From Massilia putida (GTDB lineage Bacteria; Pseudomonadota; Gammaproteobacteria; Burkholderiales; Burkholderiaceae_D), in assembly GCF_001941825.1 (NCBI RefSeq), contig NZ_CP019038.1, positions 1,674,001-1,738,000 on the forward strand: a DNA stretch of 64,000 nt. The letters are read 5' to 3'. Both the position numbers and the translations under genes were made by a program. Shown here piece after piece: positions 17,148 through 24,516 of the stretch. The notes under the pieces are model-generated. The model saw only the letters and a list, made by a program, of their open reading frames with translations, made no database searches and was not told where the DNA came from. Positions within the stretch are counted from its first letter, which is position 1; each line of letters opens with the position of its first letter.

Positions 17148-17196
17148 CTTCGCGCTTTAAAGTTGACGAATTTTTAATCAACCGGAGTTGCGGACG

Positions 17197-18591
17197 ATGA
17201 ACAAATCCAAGCTTTCGATGGCCCTTCTGCTGGCGCTGTGCGGGTTGAAGCCCGCGCTGGCGGCGCCCGTGTTGCTGGCGATCGGCACGTTGAACGGCAA
17301 CGGCGGCGACCTGTCTGCCGCGACGGCGGGACCGCTCGAGAACGGCACGTCCGGCAACCTGCTGGGCGGCCTCGGTTCCGGCCTGGCCTGGGCCGGCGGC
17401 AATACGTTCGTCGCGACGCCCGACCGGGGCCCGAACGCGACGGGCTGGAATGCGGCACTCGATAACACGACGTCGTACCTCTCCCGCTTTCAGACGCTCG
17501 GCCTGGGTCTCGTGAAGAACAACAGCGGCACCGGCCTCGGCTGGTCGCTCACGCCGACACTGACCGCCACGACGCTCATGTACAGCGCGACGCCGCTCGC
17601 CTATGCCGCCGGCGCGACGCCTTCCCTCAACGGCAACGGCCAGTATTACTTTTCCGGGCGCTCGGACAACTTCGATCCGGCACAGCCCTCGACCAACCCG
17701 AACAACGCACGGCTCGACCCGGAGGGCGTCCGCGTGTCGAAGGACGGCAAGTCGATCTTCGTGTCCGACGAATACGGTCCCTATGTCTATCAGATCGACC
17801 GTGCCACCGGTCGGCGCATCCGCTCGTTCGCGTTGCCGGCCAACCTGGCGGTCACCCACCTGAGCGCGCAGGGCGACATCGAAATCAGCGGCAACACGGT
17901 CGGCCGCGTGGCCAACAAGGGCATGGAAGGGCTGGCGATCACGCCGGACGGCAAGACCCTGGTCGGCATCATGCAGGCACCGCTGGAGCAGGACGCCGCC
18001 AAGAACCTGCGCATCGTGACGATCGACATCGCCAGCGGCACCACCCACGAATACGCGTACAGGCTGACCACCGGTTCCGGCGTCAGCGAGATCGTGGCCT
18101 TGAACGACCATCAGTTCCTCGTCGACGAGCGTGACGGCAAGGGCCTGGGCGACGGCTCCAAGGCGGCGGTCAAGCAATTCTTTAAGATCGACCTCAATGG
18201 CGCGCAGGACGTCACGGCGCTCAGCGGCGACCTGTCGGCAAAGGCCGTGGCGAAAAGCCTCGTTCTCGATGTGGTGGCAGTGCTTGGCGCCAACGGCATC
18301 GCGCCCGCGCAGGTGCCGGCCAAGATCGAAGGCCTGGCGTTCGGCGCGGACGTCGTCGACAACGGCGTCCTGATGCACACGCTGTACGTCGCGAACGACA
18401 ACGACTTCGTTCCCGCCAGCGCGGGCGACAACAAGTTCTACGTGTTCGGCATCAGCGATGCGGACTTGAGCAAGGTCGGCGCGACCTTCACGGCCCAGCA
18501 GATTCAGGCGGACGTGCCGGAACCGTCGTCGATCGCGCTGGTGGTGGCGGGCCTGGGCATGCTGGCGGTGGGCGTACGGCGGCGGACCTGA
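17197..18591 (+). CDS. PEP-CTERM phytase-like esterase
   Basis: 464-aa exported protein of the 'esterase-like activity of phytase' family. Signal peptide about 1-23 (ending KPALA), then a beta-propeller-like body (about 30-430) with DPEGVRVSKDGKSIFVSDEY and NKGMEGLAITPDGKTLVGIM. The C-terminus VPEPSSIALVVAGLGMLAVG followed by VRRRT is a full PEP-CTERM sorting signal (PEP motif, hydrophobic segment, Arg tail), recognised by an exosortase not seen in this window. Start: ATG at 17197, since the upstream in-frame TTG lacks support. A Pho-box candidate and a correctly spaced -10 lie upstream, which fits a role in releasing phosphate from organic phosphates. Confidence 0.87.
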   Translation: MNKSKLSMALLLALCGLKPALAAPVLLAIGTLNGNGGDLSAATAGPLENGTSGNLLGGLGSGLAWAGGNTFVATPDRGPNATGWNAALDNTTSYLSRFQTLGLGLVKNNSGTGLGWSLTPTLTATTLMYSATPLAYAAGATPSLNGNGQYYFSGRSDNFDPAQPSTNPNNARLDPEGVRVSKDGKSIFVSDEYGPYVYQIDRATGRRIRSFALPANLAVTHLSAQGDIEISGNTVGRVANKGMEGLAITPDGKTLVGIMQAPLEQDAAKNLRIVTIDIASGTTHEYAYRLTTGSGVSEIVALNDHQFLVDERDGKGLGDGSKAAVKQFFKIDLNGAQDVTALSGDLSAKAVAKSLVLDVVAVLGANGIAPAQVPAKIEGLAFGADVVDNGVLMHTLYVANDNDFVPASAGDNKFYVFGISDADLSKVGATFTAQQIQADVPEPSSIALVVAGLGMLAVGVRRRT

Positions 18592-18607
18592 GCCATGCGG
18601 CCGGCGC

Positions 18608-20140
18608 TCAGCTTGCGCCGTACGGGTCGTAGACGAATCCATTCCCGATGACGCCGACGAGTCCGGCCTTGTTTTCGGCGCTGTCGCTCAATCCGGCCAG
18701 CACATCCGCCATGCTCGCGGTTTTGTTGTCTAGGACGCCGGTCCAGAACGCCAGGCCGCCGGCTTCCGGCGCGCGGTGCAGGATGTTCTGGTAGAGGTGG
18801 GTGACGAAATCCAGATTGGAAGGATTGCTGCCGTAGATCGTCTTGAACTCCGCCGAGCCGACGAAGCCTTGCGCCACATCGCGGATCTGCATGCCGCGGT
18901 CGATCGCGTTGATCCAGAAACCCAGTCCGGCCGTGTCGGGCGTGCGGTTGAACGCGGCCTGGTAGAGGCGGTAGGCGGCGCCGCCGTTGCCGTCGACATC
19001 GAGGGCGACCGTCTTGTCCGCGAACACGATGCGCTCGACGTCGATCAACGTCTGGACCTCGCCGTTCCGGGCCGTCACCGTGTACACGGTTCCCGTGGCC
19101 GGAATCGGCAATCCCTCGGGCGCGGCGGCCTTCTGCACGACATACGCGGCGCGCACCCCAGGCAGGCGCACGGTGTCGATGCCGGCGCCGCCGTCGATGG
19201 CGTGTTCGTCGCCGAGGATCGTGACGGTATCGTTGCCGGCACCCGCGACGACATGGAGGTCACCGCCGCCGCCGTTGATCGAAATCGTGTCGTCGCCGGC
19301 GCCCGCGGCAACGATGAACGGTTCGTACAGCGTAGCGGGGAGGTCGACGTTGATATCGTCGGCCCCGCTCAGAGATGCCGGCGTCGACCAGCCGTCGTCC
19401 AGGGCGTCGGCGGCGATGCCCGCCACGCCTGCCGATACGTAAAAATGACTGCCGTCCGCATAGTCTTCCTTGTAGGCGGCGACGGTGCCTCCGACGCGGT
19501 TTTCGGTCTCGCCGTGAAAATAGGACGGTACGTTCAAGGCCAGGTCGACGGCACCGTCGAGCGACGCGGACACCACGTATTTTTCGGTACCGATGGTGAC
19601 ATTGCGCGCCGTCCCGGACAGGGCACCGAAAGGCAGCCACGTCAACGTCCCGGTCGCTTTGATGCTCACGTTGCCGAACGCGCCGACATACGCGGCATCG
19701 CCCGCCTTGAATTCGGTGGCGATGCGCAGATCGCCGACCGCCGAGCCTTGTTCGGCAACCGCCAGCGTCAGGTTGCGGGCCGACGTGCCATCGACGGAAA
19801 CGAAGGTGTAATCGTAGTGCAGCGTGCCCGTGGCGTTCAGTGCCAGCATGCCCTTCTTGTAGAACTGGAGCCCCGTCGCGACGGCGCTGCCCGTGGCGGC
19901 GTTCGGATCGCCGAACGCGAAGCCGGTGTACGTGGCCGTCGCGCCGTCCGCGAACGTCATCTTGAGCGTGGTGCCGGTCAGCGCCCAGGACGCCAACGCC
20001 TGCGTGCCGAGCTCGTCGTCGACCATGGCCAGCGCGTCCGCCAGCATGTCCGCGGCATCGTGCAGCATCGGCACATGGAGTTCGGCCTGGTTCTGCTGGT
20101 CGATCGTGTCCTGCGAAAGCTTGATGTTTACCGTAGCCAT
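18608..20140 (-). CDS. DUF4214 protein with RTX-like repeats
   Basis: 510-aa protein without an N-terminal signal peptide. Residues 1-280 are a beta-rich, Thr/Ala/Gly-rich region. Around 280-330 are Gly-Asp repeats of RTX type (AAGAGDDTISINGGG, VAGAGNDTVTILGD). Residues about 385-500 carry DUF4214, recognisable by LYQAAFNRTPDTAGLGFWI and a second LYQNILHRAPEAGGLAFWTG. Proteins of this form are often secreted by type I systems or bound to the surface matrix. It follows the curlin gene on the same strand after 48 nt, with an AAAGGA ribosome-binding site before the ATG at 20140, so it may be the last gene of the curli operon. Function unknown. Confidence 0.85.
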   Translation of the reverse strand: MATVNIKLSQDTIDQQNQAELHVPMLHDAADMLADALAMVDDELGTQALASWALTGTTLKMTFADGATATYTGFAFGDPNAATGSAVATGLQFYKKGMLALNATGTLHYDYTFVSVDGTSARNLTLAVAEQGSAVGDLRIATEFKAGDAAYVGAFGNVSIKATGTLTWLPFGALSGTARNVTIGTEKYVVSASLDGAVDLALNVPSYFHGETENRVGGTVAAYKEDYADGSHFYVSAGVAGIAADALDDGWSTPASLSGADDINVDLPATLYEPFIVAAGAGDDTISINGGGGDLHVVAGAGNDTVTILGDEHAIDGGAGIDTVRLPGVRAAYVVQKAAAPEGLPIPATGTVYTVTARNGEVQTLIDVERIVFADKTVALDVDGNGGAAYRLYQAAFNRTPDTAGLGFWINAIDRGMQIRDVAQGFVGSAEFKTIYGSNPSNLDFVTHLYQNILHRAPEAGGLAFWTGVLDNKTASMADVLAGLSDSAENKAGLVGVIGNGFVYDPYGAS

Positions 20141-20188
20141 GGCGGCGGTCCTTTCAGGTCGGCGAATTCGATTCGTCTGCGCATCGGA

Positions 20189-20731
20189 TCAGCGCTGGCG
20201 GACCGTCAGGTTGTCCCCGCGCTGCTCGATCGTCACGTTCAGGTCGTACACGCGCTGGTCGATGTCGATCACGTTGTAACTGCCCACCTGCGTCAGGTGC
20301 ATGGCGGCGCCGCCCGGCTGGATCCCGACGATCAGATTGTCGTTGCCGGTCTGCACGGACCTGAACAGGTTCGTATTGCCGGTCTGGGTCAGGTCGACGG
20401 TATTGCGGTCGCCCGTCTGGACGATGCCGGCATCGTTGCCGAAGCCCGCCTGCACGACACGCAGGCGGTTGGCGTCCCCCGTCTGCTGCGTCAGCGCCCG
20501 GTTTTGCGCGCCCGTCTGCGCGATCTCCGCGTATTGGCCGACCAGGACGTGATGCTGGTCGACGCTGGCCAGGTTCCCCTCGCCGGTCTGGGTCAGGAAG
20601 GCACTCTCGAGGGTGATCGGCGACGTGGAAAAATCGGACATCGGCGACAAGTCGCCGGCCAGCGCCGATCGCGCGGCCAGCGCCGCCAACGCCAGCGCGG
20701 CGCGCGGGCCCAAGCGCGGTAATCGTGTCAT
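20189..20731 (-). CDS. Curlin-repeat protein (CsgA/CsgB-like)
   Basis: 180-aa secreted amyloid subunit candidate. Signal peptide about 1-25 (ending RSALAG), then repeats of Q-x-G-x-x-N type: QTGEGNLA, QTGAQNRALTQ, QTGDANRLRVVQ, QTGDRNTVDLTQ, QTGNTNLFRSVQ, QTGNDNLIVGIQ, QVGSYNVIDIDQ, ending QRGDNLTVRQR. That is the pattern of curli subunits. The start is the ATG at 20731, behind GAAAGGAAA; a TTG five codons upstream is less likely. It is the only curlin in the csg cluster; the N to C repeat series and the Arg at the end are closer to CsgB than CsgA, but the role as nucleator or main subunit cannot be settled. Confidence 0.85.
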   Translation of the reverse strand: MTRLPRLGPRAALALAALAARSALAGDLSPMSDFSTSPITLESAFLTQTGEGNLASVDQHHVLVGQYAEIAQTGAQNRALTQQTGDANRLRVVQAGFGNDAGIVQTGDRNTVDLTQTGNTNLFRSVQTGNDNLIVGIQPGGAAMHLTQVGSYNVIDIDQRVYDLNVTIEQRGDNLTVRQR

Positions 20732-20770
20732 ATGCTTTCCTTTCAATGCTCGGTCGCGACGCCGGACCCG

Positions 20771-22063
20771 CTAGCGCGGCGTTCCCTGCGTCTTCCAGTA
20801 TTGTTTGAAGATGTCATCCGACGCCGGCGCGGGCTTGGCGGTGCCGGCCGCACGGGCCGGCGCCTTGCTCTCTGCGGCGCGCGCCGGCGCGGCCGCGGAT
20901 GCCGGCTGCGTTGCCGCGGCCGCCCTCACCTCGGCATCCGCGACGGCCGGCGCGCTGTCCGCGGCGGGCGGCCGCGCCGCGTCCACGGCCGCCTCCGGCT
21001 TACCGCCGAAGAACGCCGCCTTGGCCGCTTCGGCGCGCGTGGCGTTCGCTTGCGTGAACGCCTCTGCCGGCTGCACGGGGTCGGCCTGCCGCGAAGCGAT
21101 TGCCGTGCCGGGCTCGGAGGGCGAGCCCGCCCCGCCCGTGGTGGCGCCGGTCGGTCCCGGCGTCCCGCCGACCGGCGCGCGCAGCAGCACCGGTTCGTCG
21201 GCCGCGACCTCCGTGCCCAGCGCGTTCATGCTCTCCTTCACGTAGCGCTGGACGAGCGGCGAATAAAAGTCCTGCGGATCGTTCAGTTCCAGGAAGCGGT
21301 CGCGCATGCCCAGCACCGTGAAATGGAGCACGGCCGCTTCGATCGCCTCGCGCACCGCGAGCTGCGCGGGCTCGTTGCTGGTATAGCCCGTCTCCGCCTG
21401 CAGCAGATGCTGGTAGGAGACGAATTTGTACACGCTGGCGGAAAACTGGGTCGAATAAATCGTCTTCGTGACCGATACCGTGTCGAGCACCTGGCCATTG
21501 CGGATGTCCACGCCGCGCAGGCTGACGGTGACCTGGTCGACGCGGTACTGCGTGCTCGAACCGATGCCGAGGTAGTTGGCGCCCTTGCCGCCGGTGCGCA
21601 CGTTGGACTCGTAGGCGATGACGCCGCCTTCCACGATCAGGCTGGCCGGAATCAGGTTGGGCAGGTTGACGAGCGGTTTGCCCTTGTCGGTCGGCGACTC
21701 GATGGCGCGGACGATCTTGCGTTCCGTGAGCAGGTTCTGCAAGCCCTCGCGCTCGACCGGCACGAACCAGCCGGAATCCTTGAGCGCCTTGATCAGCATC
21801 GCGGCCGCGCCCTGCGTGACCGAGGTCGAATACGAACTGTCGGGCGACGGCTTGTACTGGCCGGTCTGGTCGCGGAAGCCGTACACGGCCACGGCCAGCC
21901 GCCGTTTCGGTGGCGGCAGATGCGTCAGGTCGTTCGTGATGCGCGTCGTCGGCGTGACCTGGGCGTTGGACTTGACGTTCGAAGGCGGGACCGTCGAGCA
22001 GGCCGACAGCAGCGCCGCGGCGGCCAGCCAGGCCAGTCTTGAAAAAATCGACCGGCAACCCAT
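20771..22063 (-). CDS. csgG: Curli secretion channel CsgG
   Basis: 430-aa outer-membrane lipoprotein forming the curli export pore. Lipobox LLSAC (Cys about 22), then RLAVAVYGFRDQTGQYKPSP, AAAMLIKALKDSGWFVPVER, GLQNLLTERKI and the channel-loop region NYLGIGSSTQYRVDQVTVSL, all diagnostic. It is longer than E. coli CsgG (277 aa): after about 310 it has an Ala/Pro-rich tail of some 120 residues. The start ATG at 22063 shares its A with the csgF stop (TGATG). It exports the adjacent curlin and perhaps the two curlin-like proteins near 35 kb. Confidence 0.95.
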   Translation of the reverse strand: MGCRSIFSRLAWLAAAALLSACSTVPPSNVKSNAQVTPTTRITNDLTHLPPPKRRLAVAVYGFRDQTGQYKPSPDSSYSTSVTQGAAAMLIKALKDSGWFVPVEREGLQNLLTERKIVRAIESPTDKGKPLVNLPNLIPASLIVEGGVIAYESNVRTGGKGANYLGIGSSTQYRVDQVTVSLRGVDIRNGQVLDTVSVTKTIYSTQFSASVYKFVSYQHLLQAETGYTSNEPAQLAVREAIEAAVLHFTVLGMRDRFLELNDPQDFYSPLVQRYVKESMNALGTEVAADEPVLLRAPVGGTPGPTGATTGGAGSPSEPGTAIASRQADPVQPAEAFTQANATRAEAAKAAFFGGKPEAAVDAARPPAADSAPAVADAEVRAAAATQPASAAAPARAAESKAPARAAGTAKPAPASDDIFKQYWKTQGTPR

Positions 22064-22509
22064 CACAGTCCCGACGTATCGACGTTGTACGAACCGGTCG
22101 AGACCGTGAACGAGACGCTCGCCCCCGAGCTCTTGTCCGTCGTCTCGATGGTCACGGCGCCGTTGCCGATATCGGTGACCTTGATGGTGAAGCCGACCGT
22201 TTCGTAGGTGCCCGGCGCCAGCGCGGAACCCTTGCCGAACAGCGCGGTCAGCGCGTCCGACGACAGGCGGCTGAAGATCGCCCGCTGGAGGTTGTCGTTG
22301 AAGGTCTGCAGCGGCGACGCCTGCGGCGCCTTGAAACCGTTCTGGGCCTGGGCCGCGCTCAACAGCCCGCTCGCATTGTTCGGATTGCCCCCGAAGGTCG
22401 GATTCACCGGGTAATACACCAGTTCGGAAGCGCCGACCTGGCCGCAGGCGAAGGCGACGACGAGGGCAAGCGGCAGGCGCCGGCGGCGGGAGAGCGGGGT
22501 TGGCTTCAT
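22063..22509 (-). CDS. csgF: Curli assembly protein CsgF
   Basis: 148-aa periplasmic/outer-surface factor that caps CsgG and couples secretion to nucleation. Signal peptide about 1-29 (ending QVGAS), then the conserved LVYYPVNPTFGGNPNNASGL and a NGFKAP region, followed by the C-terminal domain. Length fits the family (about 138). Start: ATG at 22509. The stop overlaps csgG. Confidence 0.95.
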   Translation of the reverse strand: MKPTPLSRRRRLPLALVVAFACGQVGASELVYYPVNPTFGGNPNNASGLLSAAQAQNGFKAPQASPLQTFNDNLQRAIFSRLSSDALTALFGKGSALAPGTYETVGFTIKVTDIGNGAVTIETTDKSSGASVSFTVSTGSYNVDTSGL

Positions 22510-22556
22510 TTTTCCGGAGTCGGGAAGAAAATCGATCGGTTCAACACAAAGGACTG

Positions 22557-23012
22557 CTACAGTTCGTCGGCGCCGAGGTCGGCGTCGACGGCCAGGCTGG
22601 GAATCAAACGACCGATCATGTCGGCGTAACTCGTGTCCGCGGCCTGCTCGGCGACGGCGCGGATACGGTCGAAACGATAAGGCAGCGCCAGCGTCGCGAC
22701 GCGCCGCTGGCCGTCCACGATCCAGATCTGGTTGCCCGTACGGCGCGACGGGCGCTCGACGACCGTCCGCGAATGGCTCTCGGCATCCTGTTTGTCGCGC
22801 CACGCCTCGGCGAACACCCGATAAAACTCGAGCCCTTGCGCCGAGATGGTCTGGTTGACGAGAATGCCCGCGATGCCGTCGCCGGCGCCGCGCGTCGTCG
22901 CCGCATCGTCGCCGGCCCACAGCGGCGCACAGTGCAGCAGCGCCGCCGCAGTCAGCGCCAGGGTGCGGCGGGACAGGCGCAGGCGTGGTACGGATGCGGA
23001 CGGCGTGGACAT
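22557..23012 (-). CDS. csgE: Curli specificity factor CsgE
   Basis: 151-aa periplasmic adaptor that plugs CsgG and directs curlins into it. Signal peptide about 1-33, then GILVNQTISAQGLEFYRVF, a W in AEAWRD, RRTGNQIWIVDGQRRVA and a C-terminal helix, matching CsgE. It is first in the csgE-csgF-csgG-curlin order and has a Pho-box candidate 55 bp upstream. No csgD or csgC homologue is present nearby, so control of this operon differs from enterobacteria. Confidence 0.93.
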   Translation of the reverse strand: MSTPSASVPRLRLSRRTLALTAAALLHCAPLWAGDDAATTRGAGDGIAGILVNQTISAQGLEFYRVFAEAWRDKQDAESHSRTVVERPSRRTGNQIWIVDGQRRVATLALPYRFDRIRAVAEQAADTSYADMIGRLIPSLAVDADLGADEL

Positions 23013-23066
23013 GTTGAGGATGACGTACGTGAGCTCATTGACAGAAAGCCATCGTAACGAGCGTCT

Positions 23067-23084
23067 TTGACAAAATCATGACTG
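23067..23084 (-). promoter_or_regulatory. PhoB-box candidate before csgE
   Basis: On the minus strand CAGTCATGATTTTGTCAA: halves CAGTCAT (6/7) and TTGTCAA (5/7) separated by 4 bp. Ten nt later is TACGAT (23056-23051), a -10-like hexamer. The site lies in the 88-bp gap between the last pseudopilin gene and csgE, so it would give curli its own phosphate-responsive promoter. Confidence 0.68.
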
Positions 23085-23100
23085 TCATCACTCTCTTGGA

Positions 23101-23679
23101 CTATTGCGGCTGCGCGGGCACCGGGTTGCCGTCGTCGGTCTCCGGCGCCGTGCCCGCGTGTTCGAGGGGGCTGCGGAAGCGGCCTTCGCCGCTGCGCCGC
23201 AGCGCCCGCGCGCGCGCCTGGTCCGGGCCGAAGATCCAGTCGCGGTACGACGTCCCGCCGGTGAACGCCTCGTGGGCCGGATCGAAGTTGCCGATCTTGA
23301 CGGGGCGTCCCGGCGCCAGGCTGTAGACGCCGATGATGCCCGCCGCACGCTCGCTCTGCACGATGCCCCACTCCGCGCGGCCGGTCAGCGGATCGGCGTA
23401 GATCATGCGGAGGTGGCGGCGCACCCCGGGAAAGCGCGGATCGCGCACCAGGTCTTCCAGCGTCATGGGTTCGCGCTGGGCGCCGCGCGGCGTGGCCTCG
23501 GCATAGCTGTTCAGCGCCTCGCTGAAGGCATTGCCGACTTCCAGCAATTGCGCTTCGCGCGCGCGCCGCTCGCGTACCGCGCCCAGCCTGATCGCGCACG
23601 CCGCCGTCAGGCCGATGACGGCGACGAGCACCACCAGCGCGATGACGGCAAAGCCGCCCGTCCGGCTACCACTGCGCAT
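23101..23679 (-). CDS. Third pseudopilin-like protein of the secretion cluster
   Basis: 192-aa protein with a type IV prepilin-like start: short Arg-rich leader MRSGSRTGG then FAVIALVVLVAVIGLTAACA. The residue at mature position 5 is Ala, not Glu, which among pseudopilins recalls tip subunits such as GspK, though this protein is shorter than GspK. The C-terminal part (about 45-192) is soluble and has YADPLTGRAEWGIVQ and DWIFGPDQARARAL. It overlaps the preceding pseudopilin gene by 14 nt and ends the long secretion operon. Confidence 0.72.
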   Translation of the reverse strand: MRSGSRTGGFAVIALVVLVAVIGLTAACAIRLGAVRERRAREAQLLEVGNAFSEALNSYAEATPRGAQREPMTLEDLVRDPRFPGVRRHLRMIYADPLTGRAEWGIVQSERAAGIIGVYSLAPGRPVKIGNFDPAHEAFTGGTSYRDWIFGPDQARARALRRSGEGRFRSPLEHAGTAPETDDGNPVPAQPQ

Positions 23680-24046
23680 ACGGCCGTCCCTCGCGGTCGG
23701 TGCCCGGCGCGCCGCTGTGGATGTCGAACACCGCGCCTTGCGCCCCATCGTCGGGCGGCTTGACGAGCCAGGTGTCGTTGCGCTCGGTGAGCGGATCGAC
23801 CGGCAGCGCGGCCAGGTATTTTTTGTCGACCAGTTCCTGCAGCGACTCGGGATAGCGGCCGGTATCGCCGTGGAAGTGCGCCAGCGTGTCGCGCACCGCG
23901 CGCAGGTTCTCGGCCAGCACCGTTTCCTTGGCGGCATCGATGCGCGGCAGGTAACGCGGCATGGCGAGCGACAGCATCAGGGCGACGATGGCCAGCACGA
24001 TCAGGAGTTCGATCAAGGTGAAGCCGGTGCGCCGCGCCGCTACCAT
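23666..24046 (-). CDS. Type II secretion pseudopilin, GspG-like
   Basis: 126-aa pseudopilin: leader MVAARRTG, cleavage before FTLIELLIVLAIVALML with Glu at mature position 5, then GspG-like LPRIDAAKETVLAENLRAVR, DTGRYPESLQELVDKKYL and LPVDPLTER. The C-terminal loop is short. It overlaps its upstream neighbour by 7 nt. As the GspG-like member it is the best candidate for the main pseudopilus subunit. Confidence 0.85.
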   Translation of the reverse strand: MVAARRTGFTLIELLIVLAIVALMLSLAMPRYLPRIDAAKETVLAENLRAVRDTLAHFHGDTGRYPESLQELVDKKYLAALPVDPLTERNDTWLVKPPDDGAQGAVFDIHSGAPGTDREGRPYAQW

Positions 24047-24516
24047 GACCGGTACTCCACGCCGTTCAGGCCGATCCGTCCGGACGTCGAATACACATCG
24101 TACACGTCGTCCCCTTCGTGCGGGTCGGCGGGTTCGCTCGCGTAGCTGCGCTTGCCCCAGGTTTGCGCCGCGCCGGCGCCTGGGTCCGTGCTGAACGGGT
24201 CGCGCGGCAGGCGCCGCAGGAAATACAGTTTGCCCCGTTTCGGGTCGCGCTGGTCCGGCACGCCCTCGACCAGCGCATCGAGCGTCGGCGGATAACCCGA
24301 TGCGCCGGCGCGGCGCGCGATGCGGCCGTCCTCGCCGGCGCGCTTGTAGTCGTCGAGCGCGCGGCGGATGTCGGACAGCGCGGTGCGCAGTTCGTTTTCC
24401 TGGCGCCGCTGCTGCACGACCTGCAGCGCCGGCGTCGCGACCGTCGCCAGCACGCCCAGCACCGCCAGCGCGACCAGCAGTTCGATCAGCGTGAAGCCGC
24501 GCGCCGTGCCGTTCAC
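24040..24516 (-). CDS. Type II secretion pseudopilin
   Basis: 158-aa pseudopilin starting with GTG at 24516, whose GTGA overlaps the secretin stop. Leader MNGTARG, then FTLIELLVALAVLGVLATV with Glu at position 5, followed by QENELRTALSDIRRALDDYK, a typical GspG/H helix, and a DPFSTDPGAG C-terminal segment. It is 32 residues longer than the next pseudopilin. Confidence 0.83.
   Translation of the reverse strand: MNGTARGFTLIELLVALAVLGVLATVATPALQVVQQRRQENELRTALSDIRRALDDYKRAGEDGRIARRAGASGYPPTLDALVEGVPDQRDPKRGKLYFLRRLPRDPFSTDPGAGAAQTWGKRSYASEPADPHEGDDVYDVYSTSGRIGLNGVEYRSW

Noticed and set aside
17140..18642. 500-codon minus-strand frame over the phytase-like gene
   Set aside because: Arg/Val/Ala-rich shadow; the plus strand has a signal peptide, family motifs and a PEP-CTERM tail.
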